Origin: Mytilus californianus
Lineage: Eukaryota; Mollusca; Bivalvia; Mytilida; Mytilidae
Direction: 5' to 3'
Length of the DNA: 64,000 bases
Assembly: GCF_021869535.1 (NCBI RefSeq)
Contig: NW_026262582.1
Span: forward strand, 56,804,851 to 56,868,850
Shown here piece after piece: positions 11,632-22,447 of this stretch. The notes below the pieces were generated by a model that worked only from the letters and a program-made list of their open reading frames with translations, was not told where the DNA came from and did no database searches. Made by a program: the position numbers and the translations under genes. Positions within the stretch are counted from its first letter, which is position 1. Each line of letters begins with the position of its first letter.

Positions 11632-11836
11632 CCTTTTATTGTCCAGCTTGATGAAACTCCTTCTGATGTTATACCATGTAAACGTCCATCTTTTTCCAAC
11701 ACGCGCTGTAGCCGTCGTCTGCTGTAAGTCGGCTGACTCAGTATCGTATACAACATCAATATTGGATCGATAGAAACAAATAATGCAGTTTGTGCAAATT
11801 TTCCTCTGTATTTGACATTCGGCTTCAAGCTTTGAG
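11632..11836 (-). CDS. Possible internal exon of a host gene (unidentified)
   Basis: On the minus strand an open frame reads PNVKYRGKFAQTALFV, SIDPILMLYTILSQ and RLQRVLEKDGRLHGI. It is visibly richer in GC and in CG dinucleotides than its surroundings and looks like a globular protein segment rather than an AT-driven frame. It ends at a good splice-donor context, AAAAG|GTAACG (donor near 11632), after TCATCAAGCTGGACAATA. Upstream, a TTGCTTTCTCAAAG or CTTGAAG context could serve as acceptor, though the pyrimidine tract is weak. I do not recognise the family and see no partner exon with confidence in this window. It may also be a pseudogene piece. The coordinates are splice-site guesses. Confidence 0.3.
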
Positions 11837-12249
11837 AAAGCAATTAATTTCTTTTTGTATCGTATGTGTGACATGGCACATCAAAATGTCAGCAGTGTTG
11901 TTATTCGGGTTATTGTTTTATTTTCCCGGCTGTTATCAATGTTGAAGGAAACAAAACCAACTGTAAAATCAAATTTTTCATCTTTGTATATCCTTGTGTG
12001 TTTTTTTTCAGTTGCTTTTGTATTTCAAGAAATAGTTTACATTGTATTTTATCCCTATGTTGACTGTATTAAAGCACTTATGTCTTTTGTTACAGAATTC
12101 TCGCAAATCATCATCTTGCAATATTGATTATAATCATTTAACCTTTATTCTTTATAAATATTGATGCCTTCAAATAGTATCATATATCGGTAACTGGTCA
12201 TAAATATGTGGGAAGTTAAAATTTTATAAGAATGAATCAAAGCCAAAAA
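11837..12249. other. AT-rich sequence, no feature recognised
   Basis: A 90-codon plus frame at 11855-12127 overlaps the putative minus-strand exon region and shows only hydrophobic low-complexity residues. It is not supported as a gene. Confidence 0.4.
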
Positions 12250-12552
12250 CAAATTTTTTGAAGAAAACATTTATATATTCTGGTTCTCAAATATGGAACA
12301 GTTTACCAAATGAAATAAAGATGAGTAATACACTTGTATCTTTTAAACCAAAATGTTACAAATTTTTCACAAATTGTGCAAATTAATATGCTTTTTCATT
12401 AATATCTATATAAAATTGTAAATTGTGTATATATCATTATAATATTGTATGCACTTTATAAATATGTTATTATTATTATTTTGTGGACTCTCAGGAAGAT
12501 TAGTTTTAACTAATGGGATTATCATCTTGATATAAAGATTATTTATTTATAT

Positions 12553-12584
<32 letters not shown>

Positions 12585-12588
12585 AGCC
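12250..12588 (+). mobile_element. LINE 3' end (CR1-like C-terminus) with (TTTA)n tail
   Basis: The plus-strand frame near 12262-12385 reads TFIYSGSQIWNSLPNEIK followed by SNTLVSFKPKCYKFF. This resembles the extreme C-terminus of CR1/Jockey-type LINE ORF2 proteins (a G-x-x-x-W-N-x-L-P pattern). It is followed by a 3' UTR and a (TTTA)n microsatellite at about 12543-12583, as expected for a LINE with a short-repeat tail. All upstream ORF2 domains are missing, so this is a 5'-truncated dead copy. Confidence 0.7.
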
Positions 12589-12861
12589 ACGAATGGTCGA
12601 GTTGCACAGTATGGTTCTTAATCAATGACAAATAGTCTATAATGAATATGGAAATATAAAATGGGAACAACTTTAAACAACTCTATAATTGGTCTCGAAA
12701 AAGTGCAAACAATTCAGCATACTATTCGGGAAAGGCAGGTGCCTTCAATATGTGTGCAATCTGTCCACGAAAATTCAAAGATCTAGGTTAGTAGGAAGAG
12801 ATAATTACACAAAATTGGTATCCTGTTTTGTAAATTTTGCTGAAGTTACCAATATGAAAAT
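12589..12861. other. Unannotated AT-rich sequence
   Basis: Lies between the LINE tail and a minus-strand tail-repeat fragment. No feature is supported; the 96-codon frame at 12689-12979 runs into the tail repeat. Confidence 0.4.
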
Positions 12862-12920
12862 AAGATGTGGTATGACTGCCAATGAGACAACTCTCCACCA
12901 GAGACCAAATGACGTAGAAG
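12862..12920 (-). mobile_element. Tail-repeat fragment (retroelement 3' end)
   Basis: On the minus strand the order CTACGTCATTTGGTCTC, TGGAGAGTTGTCTCATTGGC, CATACCACATCTT matches the last 60 bp of the tail at 14640-14700. Confidence 0.85.
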
Positions 12921-13231
12921 TCAGGAATAAAGGAGGAAAATACTCAAACATTTCCAAAGGCGTAAGACATTTTAGCTAAATAATAAGCGTGACTATGGTA
13001 TCATTTGGGCTAAAATCTTTGGTGTCAAGTTTAGAATTGGGCTAATTATTTTTTTACTTGTTCAGGTAAATTACAGGTACAATTTATCAATATTAATATT
13101 TGATATAAATTATATATGATATTAAGTTAAAAATAATCAAAAATACAACCTACATAAAAGTCCGGTCATTGGAAAACCATACCAGTTTGGAAAGAAAACA
13201 ACTTATAACATTTGATTGAAATGAGTTTACA
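12921..13231. other. AT-rich sequence upstream of the RT fragment
   Basis: No feature is supported. I could not find an upstream continuation of the reverse-transcriptase frame here. Confidence 0.4.
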
Positions 13232-13924
13232 GTGAAGATCAGCCAGTACCACAGTATCTCAAGTTTACAGTTTTTAAAGGCTATTAGATTCCAATTTAGG
13301 ACCACAACCAATATCTTTGAGAAAAATCTAATGATGTTCTTTTTAACAACTTTCGGCAGCAAAGTTTATCGACAGGTTGTAGGTATTCCTATGGGCACTA
13401 ATTGCGCCCCTTTAATAGCAGACTTGTTTTTGTACTGTTATGAATCACAGTTTATGACCAAACTCAGTAAAGACCCGTCTAAATTGCATTTCATTGATAA
13501 ATTCATCAACACTTACCGTTATCTTGATGATATTTTTTCGTTAAATAATCAAGAATTTTCTCAATATACTGCCAAAATTTACCCAAAGGAACTTACTTTA
13601 AATAAATCAAATTTAAACGGTAACAACTGTCCTTTCCTAGATTTAGATATTTCGGTTTTACACAGGAAACTCCACACTAAAATTTACGACAAAAGGGACG
13701 ATTTTTCGTTCCCTATTGTTAATTTCCCCTTTTTGGATGGTGATGTTCCTTTGGCACCATCTTACGGTGTTTATATTTCACAACTCGTTCGCTATGCCCG
13801 TGTCTGTTGTGACGTTTTTGATTTTAACGAACGTAATCTATGCATTACTGGTAAATTATTAAGCCAGGGATTTCGTTACCACAAATTACTTAAAACCTTA
13901 AATTCTTCCACTAGCTGTCAGTAA
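13232..13924 (+). pseudogene. Reverse-transcriptase fragment of a retroelement
   Basis: A 230-codon open frame. Residues 51-60 are GIPMGTNCAP (RT motif B region), 97-100 are YLDD (the catalytic Y-x-D-D motif C), then FLDLDI at 135-140 and YDKRDDFSFPIVNFPF at 152-167, ending in a YISQLVRYAR and LLSQGF region. This is a polymerase-palm C-terminal half I recall as abundant in marine invertebrate genomes. I cannot assign the clade firmly; Penelope-like is one candidate. The N-terminal fingers and motif A are missing, and no GIY-YIG or other endonuclease is visible, so the copy is 5'-truncated even though the YLDD pair is intact. The first ~26 residues may not belong to the original frame. Its stop codon lies inside the first copy of the tandem 133 bp repeat that follows, and that leads into the dispersed tail repeat at 14292-14710. 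Confidence 0.85.
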
Positions 13925-14269
13925 CTGCGAGTACTCTCAGATCTGTACTTAATGTCTTTTTGTTGTTTGGATGTACAAGTACCCGGCCACGTTAATTTAG
14001 TCTTAGATGCATGATTTTTTTATTAGTTGTTAGTGGCTTTGAACTAGCTGTCAGTAACTGCGAGTACTCTCAGATATGTACTTAGTGTCTTTTTGTTGTT
14101 TGGATGTACAAATACCCGGCCACGTTAATTTAGTCTTAGATGCATGATTTTTTTTATTAGTTGTTAGTGGCTTTGAACTTGCTGTCAGTAACTGCGAGTA
14201 CTCTCAGATCTGTACTTAGTGTCTTTTTGTTGTTTGGATGTACAAGTACCCGGCCACGTCCACTTGTAT
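13911..14269 (+). repeat. Tandem repeat, ~133 bp unit, 2.7 copies (3' region of the RT element)
   Basis: Units begin at CTAGCTGTCAGTAACTGC at 13911 and 14044 and at CTTGCTGTCAGTAACTGC at 14178, and contain GTACCCGGCCACGT. The copies are nearly identical. The first includes the last four sense codons and stop of the RT frame, so the duplication arose within the element's own 3' sequence. Confidence 0.95.
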
Positions 14270-14710
14270 ATGTAGTATTTGTATGTTTATCCATCTGATG
14301 AGTTAAGCCTCTTTCAACTGATTTTTATAGTTCGTTCTTATGTTGTACTGTTACACCACTGTCCCGGGTTAGGGGGAGGGTTGGGATCCCGCTAACATGT
14401 TTAACCCCGCCACATTCTGTATGTATGTGCCTGTCCCAAGTCAGGAGCCTGTAATTCAGTGGTTGTCGTTTGTTTATGTGTTACATATTTGTTTTTCGTT
14501 CATTTTTTGTACATAAATTAGGCCGTTAGTTTTCTCGTTTGAATTGTTTTACATTGTCACTTCGGGGCCTTTTATAGCTGACTATGCGGTATGGGCTCCG
14601 CTCATTGTTGAAGGCCGTATGGTGACCTACAGTTGTTAATTTCTGTGTCATTTGGTCTCTTGTGGAGAGTTGACTCATTGGTAATCATACCACATCTTCC
14701 TTTTTATATT
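14270..14710 (+). mobile_element. Complete dispersed tail repeat (subfamily A)
   Basis: Continuous with the RT fragment and its tandem region. Landmarks in order: GATGAGTTAAGCCTC, ACTGTCCCGGGTTAGG, CCTGTCCCAAGTCAGGAGCC, GGCCGTTAGTTTTCTCGTTT, GCTCCGCTCATTGTTGAAGG, CATACCACATCTTCC. An inverted copy lies at 17232-17665 and partial copies at 10677, 12862, 59335 and 61409. A diverged subfamily B occurs within 27318-28198 and at 61093. Its position after an RT frame, a recurrent identical 3' end and variable 5' extents indicate the 3' end of a target-primed retroelement family. Confidence 0.85.
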
Positions 14711-14810
14711 AACATTGCCGTTTTGTACCTTCACGATATACATAGTTAAAACAATATTTAGTGCTATTAAGACTTGTCTTACTTAAAATCACACAAACAG
14801 TCAATTTTTC

Positions 14811-15681
14811 ACAAGAGTGCTGAAATGTCTCGCCTGTTTTACTTATCATTGAATTTATGTTGAAAGTCTGTAATATGAAGGTTTTACTACAAGTATCACA
14901 TAACCTTAAAATTGACCAATGGAAATGAGGTCAAGGTCATATGAACGCTGCCAGACAGACATGTACACCTTACAATCACTCCAAACACCAAATAAAGTTG
15001 ACTTATTGATAATAGTATCTGATAAACTGACAAAATCACAAAATTTATAATTGACCAATGAATCATAAAAATGAGGTCAAGGTTATATAAACCCTGCCAG
15101 ACAGACATGTACACCTCACAATTATTCCATACACTAAATATAATTGACCTATGGCTTATACATGTAATATCTGCGAAATAGACCAAACCATAAAAACTAA
15201 AAATGGTCCAATGAACCATGAAAATGAGGTCAAGGTCATATACCTGGCAGACAGTCATACCCCTTACCATCATTCCATACATCAAATATAGTTGACCTAT
15301 TGCTTATAGTATCTGAGAAATAGACCAAACCACAAAAACTTAACATTGTTCAATGAACCATGAAATTGAGGTCAAGATCAGATGAATTCTGTCTGTGGGA
15401 CATGTACCCCTTACAATCATTCCATACACCAAATATAGTTGACCTATTGCGTATAGTATCTGAGAAATGACCAAACCACAAAAACTAAACATTGTTCAAT
15501 GAACCATGAAATTGAGATCAAGGTCAGATGAAATCTGTCAGTGGGACATGTACCCCTAACAATCATTCCATACACCAAATATAGTTGACCTATTGCTCAC
15601 AGTATCTGAGATACGGACTTTACCAGGCTCCTGACTTAGGACATGTGCATAAAAATTGCAGGCGAGACAAAAACCCCTTGT
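14811..15681. mobile_element. Tandem-repeat-containing MITE with ~147 bp internal modules
   Basis: The left end ACAAGAGTGCTGAAATGTCT continues CGCCTG. The right end, read on the opposite strand, is ACAAGGGGTTTTTGTCTCGC then CTGCA, giving an imperfect inverted terminus of about 28 bp around TGTCTCGCCTG. Between them are about five head-to-tail modules of ~147 bp, marked by CATGAAAATGAGGTCAAGGT, GACATGTACACCTTACAATC and ATATAGTTGACCTATTGC (GTTGACC starts at 15291, 15438 and 15584). The module family recurs at 61988-62822 and 63906-64000. The design, modules between unique ends, matches the pearl-type and tandem-repeat-bearing MITEs described in oysters and clams. The 129-codon minus frame inside is a by-product. 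Confidence 0.8.
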
Positions 15682-16330
15682 AAGCAAGGAAAATACACCA
15701 CAGACAAGAACATGTTATAAATAAAATATCATTAATTACATATCGAATATGATTAAAATATAGACATGTAATGTATCTTTAAATGGGAGGATAAACCCAA
15801 ATGTCGACTTTAAAATTTAGCCCAATTGTCGACTTGCCATTGGCCCAAACGTAACATATTTTTAGGCAAAGTATTACATCAATTAGCCCAAACGTGCATC
15901 TTTTCCAAAATAGCAGGCGCACAGCTTTGTTGTGCATGCAATCTTTTAGTGAAGTTTCATAGATCTGAGTTGAAAACTTGAAGGATGAGTTGATCACTTT
16001 GAATAGATGCATAGTTTTCCCTGCTCGCCCGACATCACCCTACTATATAAGTCGTATCGTGGAACTTCTTCAAGTATTATATATTTCATTTTACTTCCAT
16101 GGTCGGATTGTGCAACACTTCCAAAATTATGAATATTCCGTCTGAATGTCGTTATACAATCCCAAAATACGTTTGTTTTCATTTCATTTTACCTATCTTT
16201 TAAATAAATATCGATTAACAATCGACTTGTTTATGTTCTTCCAATCCTTTGACTATAAAAAGAGAGTGACATTTTTCTAAAAGACTCTTAGTTTAAGGAC
16301 TTTAAATGCACACACTTAACACACGGCTAT
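15682..16330. other. Unannotated sequence
   Basis: No feature is supported. Minus frames of 62-77 codons lack motifs. A repeated GCCCAA-type word (near 15817, 15842 and 15885) is noted without interpretation. Confidence 0.4.
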
Positions 16331-17231
16331 ATTATCACGGTAGGTATAGTGTCTGGCTAGGATCGTGGTTTTTCGAGTGATTTGATCGGGTTTTTTCGAG
16401 TGTGACCACTTTTTTCGAGTGAATATGATCAAAAATGTAAACAAACAGAATTACTTTCTGAAAAGACGTGATATAGAAGCTTGAGTTTAATATACAAGGA
16501 TATACAAGGTGTGTTAGTATTTGAGATAAAAAGATATTATCAATCCGACATTATTTTTCGTTCAAAAAGTTGAATTTAGCCTTACAATGCTTTTATTCCA
16601 AAAAAACAGAATAAAGCCATTTTTATACACATACCAATGCAAACTTCGATGGAAATGCATACATGGAATCCATATATCCTTAGATATACAGACACTTTAC
16701 AAAAATTCTTGTTGTTGCATTGAAAAACGATATTTTGAGACTAAATTCATTTCTATGTGTTTGGGTTTTTTCGAGAGCAGTCCGGGCTTTTTCGAGTGCG
16801 TCCGTGTTTTATCGAGTGATGATACAAATTTCTTATAGCTTAGAATGTTGTGTGTCAGTGTATTTACGTTTAAAAACAATAAAAAAGGGTTCAAATTATG
16901 TACTTTTTAAGGCACGAAACCAATGCATTCATCAGTTTAATAAAAGTGTACTAACACTTAGACTTTATAAACAAGTATCAGCCATCTTTATATATTGTTG
17001 TTTGTCACATCTAATAAATTACATGTACAGTATATATTCATGATGTCAACAATCTAATGTAAGCATAGACAATTTGGATTGAGACGTACGTACAAAGAGT
17101 GAATTAAGCTGATGAATTATTCATTTCATTGTTAACTATATATGAAATTTAATTCAAATGTTATTGTCAATGGGAATAAAAACTGGTCGGATTAAGTGTC
17201 TTTTAGTAGAATATTTTTTATTACATATAAA

Positions 17232-17665
17232 AAAAAGAAGATAATGAGACAACTCTCCACAAGAGACCAAATGACACAGAAATTAACAACTATAGGTCAC
17301 CGTACGGCCTTCAACAATGAGCAAAGCCCATACCGCATAGTCAGCTATAAAAGGCCTCGAAATGACAAATGTAAAACAATTCAAACGAGAAAGCTAACGG
17401 CCTAATTTATGTAAAAAAAATAAACGAAAATCAATTATGTACACATCAACAAACGACAACCACTTAATAACAGGCTCCTGACTTGGGACAGGCATATACA
17501 TACAGAATGTGGCGGGGTTAAGCATGTTAGCGGGATCCCAACCCTCCCCCTAACCTGGGACAAAGTGTAACAGTACAACATAAGAACGAACTATAAAAAT
17601 CAGTTGAAAAAGGCTTAACTCATCATGGATGGATGGATACAAATGGAAATACATCCAACAAAAAC
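17232..17665 (-). mobile_element. Tail-repeat copy, inverted, nested in the TIR element
   Basis: On the minus strand it carries GATGAGTTAAGCC, GTCCCAGGTTAGGGGGAGGG, CCTGTCCCAAGTCAGGAGCC, GGCCGTTAGCTTTCTCGTTT and GGCCGTACGGTGACCTATAG in the same order as 14270-14710. The terminal TGGCAATCATACCACATC segment is deleted (about 16 bp), the minus strand going straight from GTTGTCTCAT to TATCTTCTT. It lies inside 16336-19696 and so inserted after that element, or was carried by it. Confidence 0.88.
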
Positions 17666-18095
17666 AAATACATTTTTCTGATTCCTCTCTGCTGTCCAGT
17701 TGGTTTCTTACTCCGTTTTTTAATAAAATAAACAGCTGCACCATGGGCGCATGATACGCCCGTCGCGTTTTCAAAGAATAAAGTTCATTCTCTTATGGTT
17801 GTGGCTTATTATATATTTCTTGGATGAATAGACATTTCTCATATCACACTGCACGGAGTGTGATACGAAAAAGTGATACGAAAATCTGCGTTGATTTGAT
17901 TTGCTTATCCAGCATCATAAGACGACATTACGGCATTTCCATTGGCTATTCGTTAGGTTATTGATGACCATCAAAGGTTACGACGATGTACATTTCATGT
18001 GCAAAATACTATACCATCGATTTGCGGAATTTTTAATTTGACACAATGAGAGTGTTGACCATAAGACAAATAGGGTTAACAACTTGTGAGAATGG

Positions 18096-18254
18096 GGTAT
18101 CGCTTGATATCAACTCTCGTTATTTAATTCAAGTGAGCAAGTAAATAAGTAATTTCCTCTCGTTATTTAATACAAATAGTAATAATAAACTCGCCGGAGC
18201 ATCGTTTGATATTATATTGAAATTGAATAACTCGAGTTGATATCAAGCGATATC
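18096..18254. mobile_element. Short foldback MITE (~155 bp)
   Basis: The left arm reads ATCGCTTGATATCAACTC then TCGTTATTTAATTCAA. The right arm, on the opposite strand, reads ATCGCTTGATATCAACTC then GAGTTATTCAATTTCAA. This is an inverted repeat of about 34 bp enclosing ~85 bp. No coding content. It is nested in the 3.36 kb TIR element. Confidence 0.7.
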
Positions 18255-18289
18255 CGTTATGATACCTATAAATAATTTCTCAATGTCAT

Positions 18290-19065
18290 ATCAAAATTTT
18301 ATAAAAAAAAAAACTAAAAGGGAGGTAACCTTAATCTATGTAAAGCAGTCACCAAAGTTTCATGAAAACTCCTCAAAGCACTTTAAAAATATTGTCCGAA
18401 AACTGTAAAATCAGCCCCTTTTAGCTCACCTGGCCCTAAAGGGTCAAGTGAACTTTTCTCATCACTTGGCGTCCGTCGTCGTCCATTAACTTTTACATTG
18501 TGTCGTCCCGTGATGCTCAGATATATACGTCTAGAGTTTTAATTGCTGTTGAACAGATCACAATCTGAGCAGCTTAATAACTGTATTTTAATGTTAAGGA
18601 TAGCGGATCATGTGTAACGCAAACATTTTTTTACAGAAATCTTCTCCTCTGATACTTATGGAGCAAGTTCATTATAGATAGAGATAACTATAAACAGCAA
18701 GAAAGTTCAGTAAAGTAAGATCTACAAACAAGTCACCATCACCAAAACAGAGAATTTTGTCATGAATTATATTCTTGTCTTTAATGTAGAAGAGTGTCCA
18801 TTGTTTAATATGCACTGCAGCACATAGACCAAGGTGAGCGAAACATGCTCTTTAGAGCCTCTAGTTTGTTTAATAAAAGCCTATAACTCGAAAAAGTAAA
18901 ATCTAAAATTTATAAAATTCGAAAGGGAGGATACCTCAATAGATAAAAAAAATTCAACGAAGTTTCATGTAAATTGGTTACAGCGTTTTTCAGTTTTGTC
19001 CGACATGCTGACGACGGACGGACAACGGTATACCATAATACGTACCGTATAAAAACTCCGGGGTT
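18290..19065. repeat. Composite of bivalve-type dispersed repeats (GGGAGGTAAC and TAGCTCACCTGGCC types)
   Basis: 18418-18870 begins TTAGCTCACCTGGCCCTAAA, has GCGTCCGTCGTCGTCC and AAATCTTCTCCTCTGATAC, and ends GCTCTTTAGAGCCTCTAGTT. I recall this layout as a very common molluscan dispersed repeat. It is flanked by two related segments with AAAGGGAGGTAACCT or AAAGGGAGGATACCT and a TTTCATG...TTGTCCGA pattern (18300-18410 and 18920-19010). That fits insertion into, or between, copies of a second repeat. No coding potential. Confidence 0.6.
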
Positions 19066-19701
19066 CACCACGAAAAATATTATTAACTGTGACAACAAAA
19101 ATACCATAAAATAAAGTTGAAAAGATTATGAGTCTCCTGCACTATGTTCTTAAGACCTTTTTATAAAGGGTCCAATTATTTCTAATTTAATACTGGAAAG
19201 TTGTGGTAGAACGTTTTCCGAACAGAAAACTTGCATTAAATTGAAAAAGGTTAATTTTGATCAACGTAGTAATATGTTTTGGTGATTTATTGAGAATATA
19301 TGATATTTTCATTCATTAAATTACATTTATATATTAGAAAAGTCATTTTTTAAAGTCAGAAATAACTGTTTTCTTATTAAAATTTTCGTTAAAAAACCCG
19401 GACCATTTGTTTAAAAACCCGGACGGTTTCACAGTTCCTCTCGAAAAAGCCCGGACAAAAACAAACACTGAATTTAATGGTTAAATACAAGGAAATTGTG
19501 CTTCTTTGTTACTCAAAACATGTATAGTATTCAAAATAAGATGGGTAGTCACGTAAAAAACTATTATAATTACGAATTAGTAGTTAACTGACCTGATCGC
19601 ATGTTTTTTCACTCGAAAAAGCCCGATCTACACTCGAAAAAATGGACAGATTCACTCGAAAAACCACGATCCTAGCCGGACACTATACCTACCGTGATTA
19701 T

Positions 19702-20690
19702 CATATATCATTAAAAGCTGGTTATTTGTACTTTGTTTTTTGACCAATCGTAAACAATTCATACGATACAATTTTCTTTAAATCAAGGTCAAAGGTCAAG
19801 AACAAACATTCCTAAATTTTGCTAGAATGAAACAAAATGCAATTTTTTGGATCTTCAATGAAAAAAAATTTCCAACTTTCATATGAACCTTTGAGAACAG
19901 ATTACAATAATTCCAAATAAAACGCAAGGGATTATTTGCGCAATATTTACCCCAAAAATAAAATTCTTAAAAAATCCTCAAAAAATGAAGAAGTTGCTCG
20001 AAAAGCAAAATATTTCTTTGGGGATCGATATCTATATGCCCAAATTCAAATTAATTTATTATTTTTAGGTCATGGGATTTTTTTTCATCCTTTTAAAATG
20101 CAATTAAACTGTATATATTTGATTCTGTTGAAGCTTTTGCAGTTGCTCAAAACACCACCATCTACAAATAGGGATCATTTTGCTTTTCTATGCTTAGATA
20201 GCACACCAGTCACTTTGTCATACGTAAAGAAGGAATATTTAAAGTATGCACACGGAATATACAAGCTAAATACAGTCAAAATTCATTTTTCAAAGTCGCA
20301 CTTATTTACATTGTGAAGTCATCTTGAAATGCCGAAGTCAATGCCATAATGTCGGTGGCAAAATTGAAATCAGTTACCTGCATGCTTTCGGAAACATTTG
20401 TTTGTCTTTACAAGATATTAACTATGATAGAAGTTCATTAACGCTACTGCTAAATTCAATTTATTTAATCACAACAGTACTTAAATACTCAGATGCAAGC
20501 TATATTTATATATATGATTATGTATGTGTCTTTAGCGGATTGGTAGGAAACATCTTAAGAAAAATAGGAAGTCCCTATGCTCGTCCCTATGCTCGTTAGT
20601 CTTATTTTCTCCATCCTTTTGTCCATTGTATACGGTAATTATGATTTGATCATTTTTATGGGAGTTAACCCTCTGACAGAAAACTCTCAT
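19702..20690. other. Unannotated AT-rich sequence with two motif-less frames
   Basis: Open frames at 19936-20316 (126 codons) and 20324-20599 (91 codons) are strongly AT-biased, with Lys/Ile/Leu/Phe-rich composition and no family motif. I do not support them as genes. A short tandem TCCCTATGCTCG lies at about 20570-20597. Confidence 0.4.
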
Positions 20691-20779
20691 ACTTGGTAGG
20701 ATTGATTGCAATCATGTTTAATTGACCATATTGTATCGTTGATGCATGATTCCACCATTTTATGAGAGAAATGGCAACT

Positions 20780-21290
20780 TGACAATTTTTCGGACTATTG
20801 TATCACAAATTATCAATTCAAATGGATAGACTATATTAAATCTTTATTTGATTATTGTGGTTTTAGTGAAATATGGAAAGTTCAACAAAATATTAATTTA
20901 GAATTTTTAAAATAAACTGTGAAACAACGACTTCTAAGTCCAGGTTTGCAGATATACACAATTCGTCGAAGGGGACTTTTACTTAAAATTTAAACAGAAT
21001 TTATACCGGAACCATACCTATTGTCAGAGCGTTCTCATCGGTTATATTTAAATGTCAGTTATGGATTTGTAACATTAAATTTCCCATAGAAACCGTCAGA
21101 TGGCGAAAAATACCGAGACAAGATACAAATTGTCATATCTGCAAGACTGTCTCTGGTCTTGGGAACGAATTTCATTATCTATGTTTATGTAATGAAATAA
21201 AGACTAAATGTAAAGGATTTAAGGAAAAATTAATTCCAGATTATTATGTAATATATCCACAAGTAAAATGTATAATAATTTTATGCTCAA
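20780..21290 (+). mobile_element. LINE ORF2 C-terminal fragment
   Basis: Translated blocks spread over frameshifts show FKWIDYIKSLFDYCGFSEIW, then TVKQRLL, then FPIETVRWRKIPRQDTNCHI followed by CKT...NEFHYLCLC. The order and the C-x2-C...H...C ending match the LINE C-terminus also present at 56827-57281 and, inverted, at 2440-2620. Several stops and frameshifts make it a dead fragment. The RT domain is absent. Confidence 0.75.
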
Positions 21291-22447
21291 ATACTGTAAT
21301 ATAGCTGTACTTACGAATTTGGCAATTTTTACACAAAAAGTAGAAAGATTGTTGATCTAATCTTACATATTTCATATACACATAAATCCATGTAATTTAG
21401 ATTTTTTTTTCTGATACTCTATGTGTTAATTGTAAAATATTCTTTATATGCGGACATTATCGACCTCAAGGAGTTGTTTACGAAGATCCGTACGGGTTCA
21501 CTCTGTTCGTTGTCAAAGTATTATGTGAAATGAAATAGAATCAATTCATATGTAAATGTTTTATATGTACACATATGTTAATCATGTTCTACTCGATTCG
21601 TTTGCTAGATGTAAACATGTATGTATTTTCGCTCCTGTTATACATTTACTGCGACTGAGCTGTATTTCAAATAATCAACAACAACAAAAAAACAATGAGA
21701 CCATTTTCTCTCTATTTATATTTTCTATTTCTTCCTGGTTTTCCAATTTGTATATGACAATTCTTTGAAATTGCAATTTGCATTAAGGTTTATGAACCCT
21801 TCTGTAGGCCTATGTATTACAAAATTTTCAAAGTGCTTAAATATCATAACATAACAGTAAAGGTACCGAATAAAAGTGTCGTGTCATTTTGTATATATAC
21901 CAAAGGGAAACGTTGTTCAAAGCGATACTCATTGCATTTGATAGAAAATGGGGATTTGGTGGCAAATAAAGCCAAGATTTTTGCATTACTCACTTGTTTG
22001 TCCATGATGTGCTAGCGTTTATTGTCTACAGAAAGTCCTAAACAACCTTTAAAATAAAAAAAAAATCGTGCCGAGTTACAAAGGTCGAGTACACCCTAGA
22101 AGGTGTACTTGAATAAGTCCATTTTTATACTTGTTTTAACCAATATCTTTATTTCTATACTTGTTTTAGGGTAATCATTGCTAGCACTGCTTGTAATAAT
22201 CCTTTTTGTATTGAGCACCGAATCGTCAAATATAGGAGTACAAGGGGAAAGGCATGTTTAGCATTGAAACAACAAAAGGTACATATATACAATAATGGGA
22301 GAGAGCCAGTACAAAGAGGGATAACTCCATTTGTTTACCTTAACTTGTGTCTCTTTTTTTTCCTGTCTGATCTGGAAACTTTTACTAAGATACAGACTAA
22401 AAATGTATTAAAATCTATTATAATAGATATATTATTGTAATGGGTAA
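21291..22447. other. Unannotated sequence
   Basis: Frames of 67-70 codons lack motifs. A small palindrome, GTACACCCTAGAAGGTGTAC, occurs near 22089. Nothing else is supported. Confidence 0.4.

Larger units (their letters stand above)
16336..19696. mobile_element. 3.36 kb TIR element with CAC...GTG ends and subterminal TTTTTTCGAGTG motifs
   Basis: The left terminus CACGGTAGGTATAGTGTCTG and the right terminus (opposite strand) CACGGTAGGTATAGTGTCCG are near-identical inverted repeats. The match continues through GGCTAGGATCGTGGTTTTTC and GAGTGA. A 5 bp direct repeat ATTAT abuts both ends (16331-16335 and 19697-19701). Copies of TTTTTCGAGTG point inward from the left at 16369, 16391, 16410, 16787 and 16807 (last two slightly altered), with an ending variant at 16766. 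They are mirrored on the right at 19438, 19610, 19631 and 19653. No transposase frame is present, so it is non-autonomous. CAC ends with a 5 bp duplication recall Transib-type elements, and subterminal repeats recall CACTA-type; the superfamily is open. Other repeats are nested inside (17232-17665, 18096-18254, 18290-19065). Confidence 0.8.

Noticed and set aside
13150..13362. Minus frame of 70 codons overlapping the RT
   Set aside because: Antisense shadow of the RT fragment.
19936..20599. Two adjacent plus frames of 126 and 91 codons as a small gene
   Set aside because: AT-driven Lys/Ile/Phe-rich composition, no motif, no splice or promoter support, and surroundings made of repeats.
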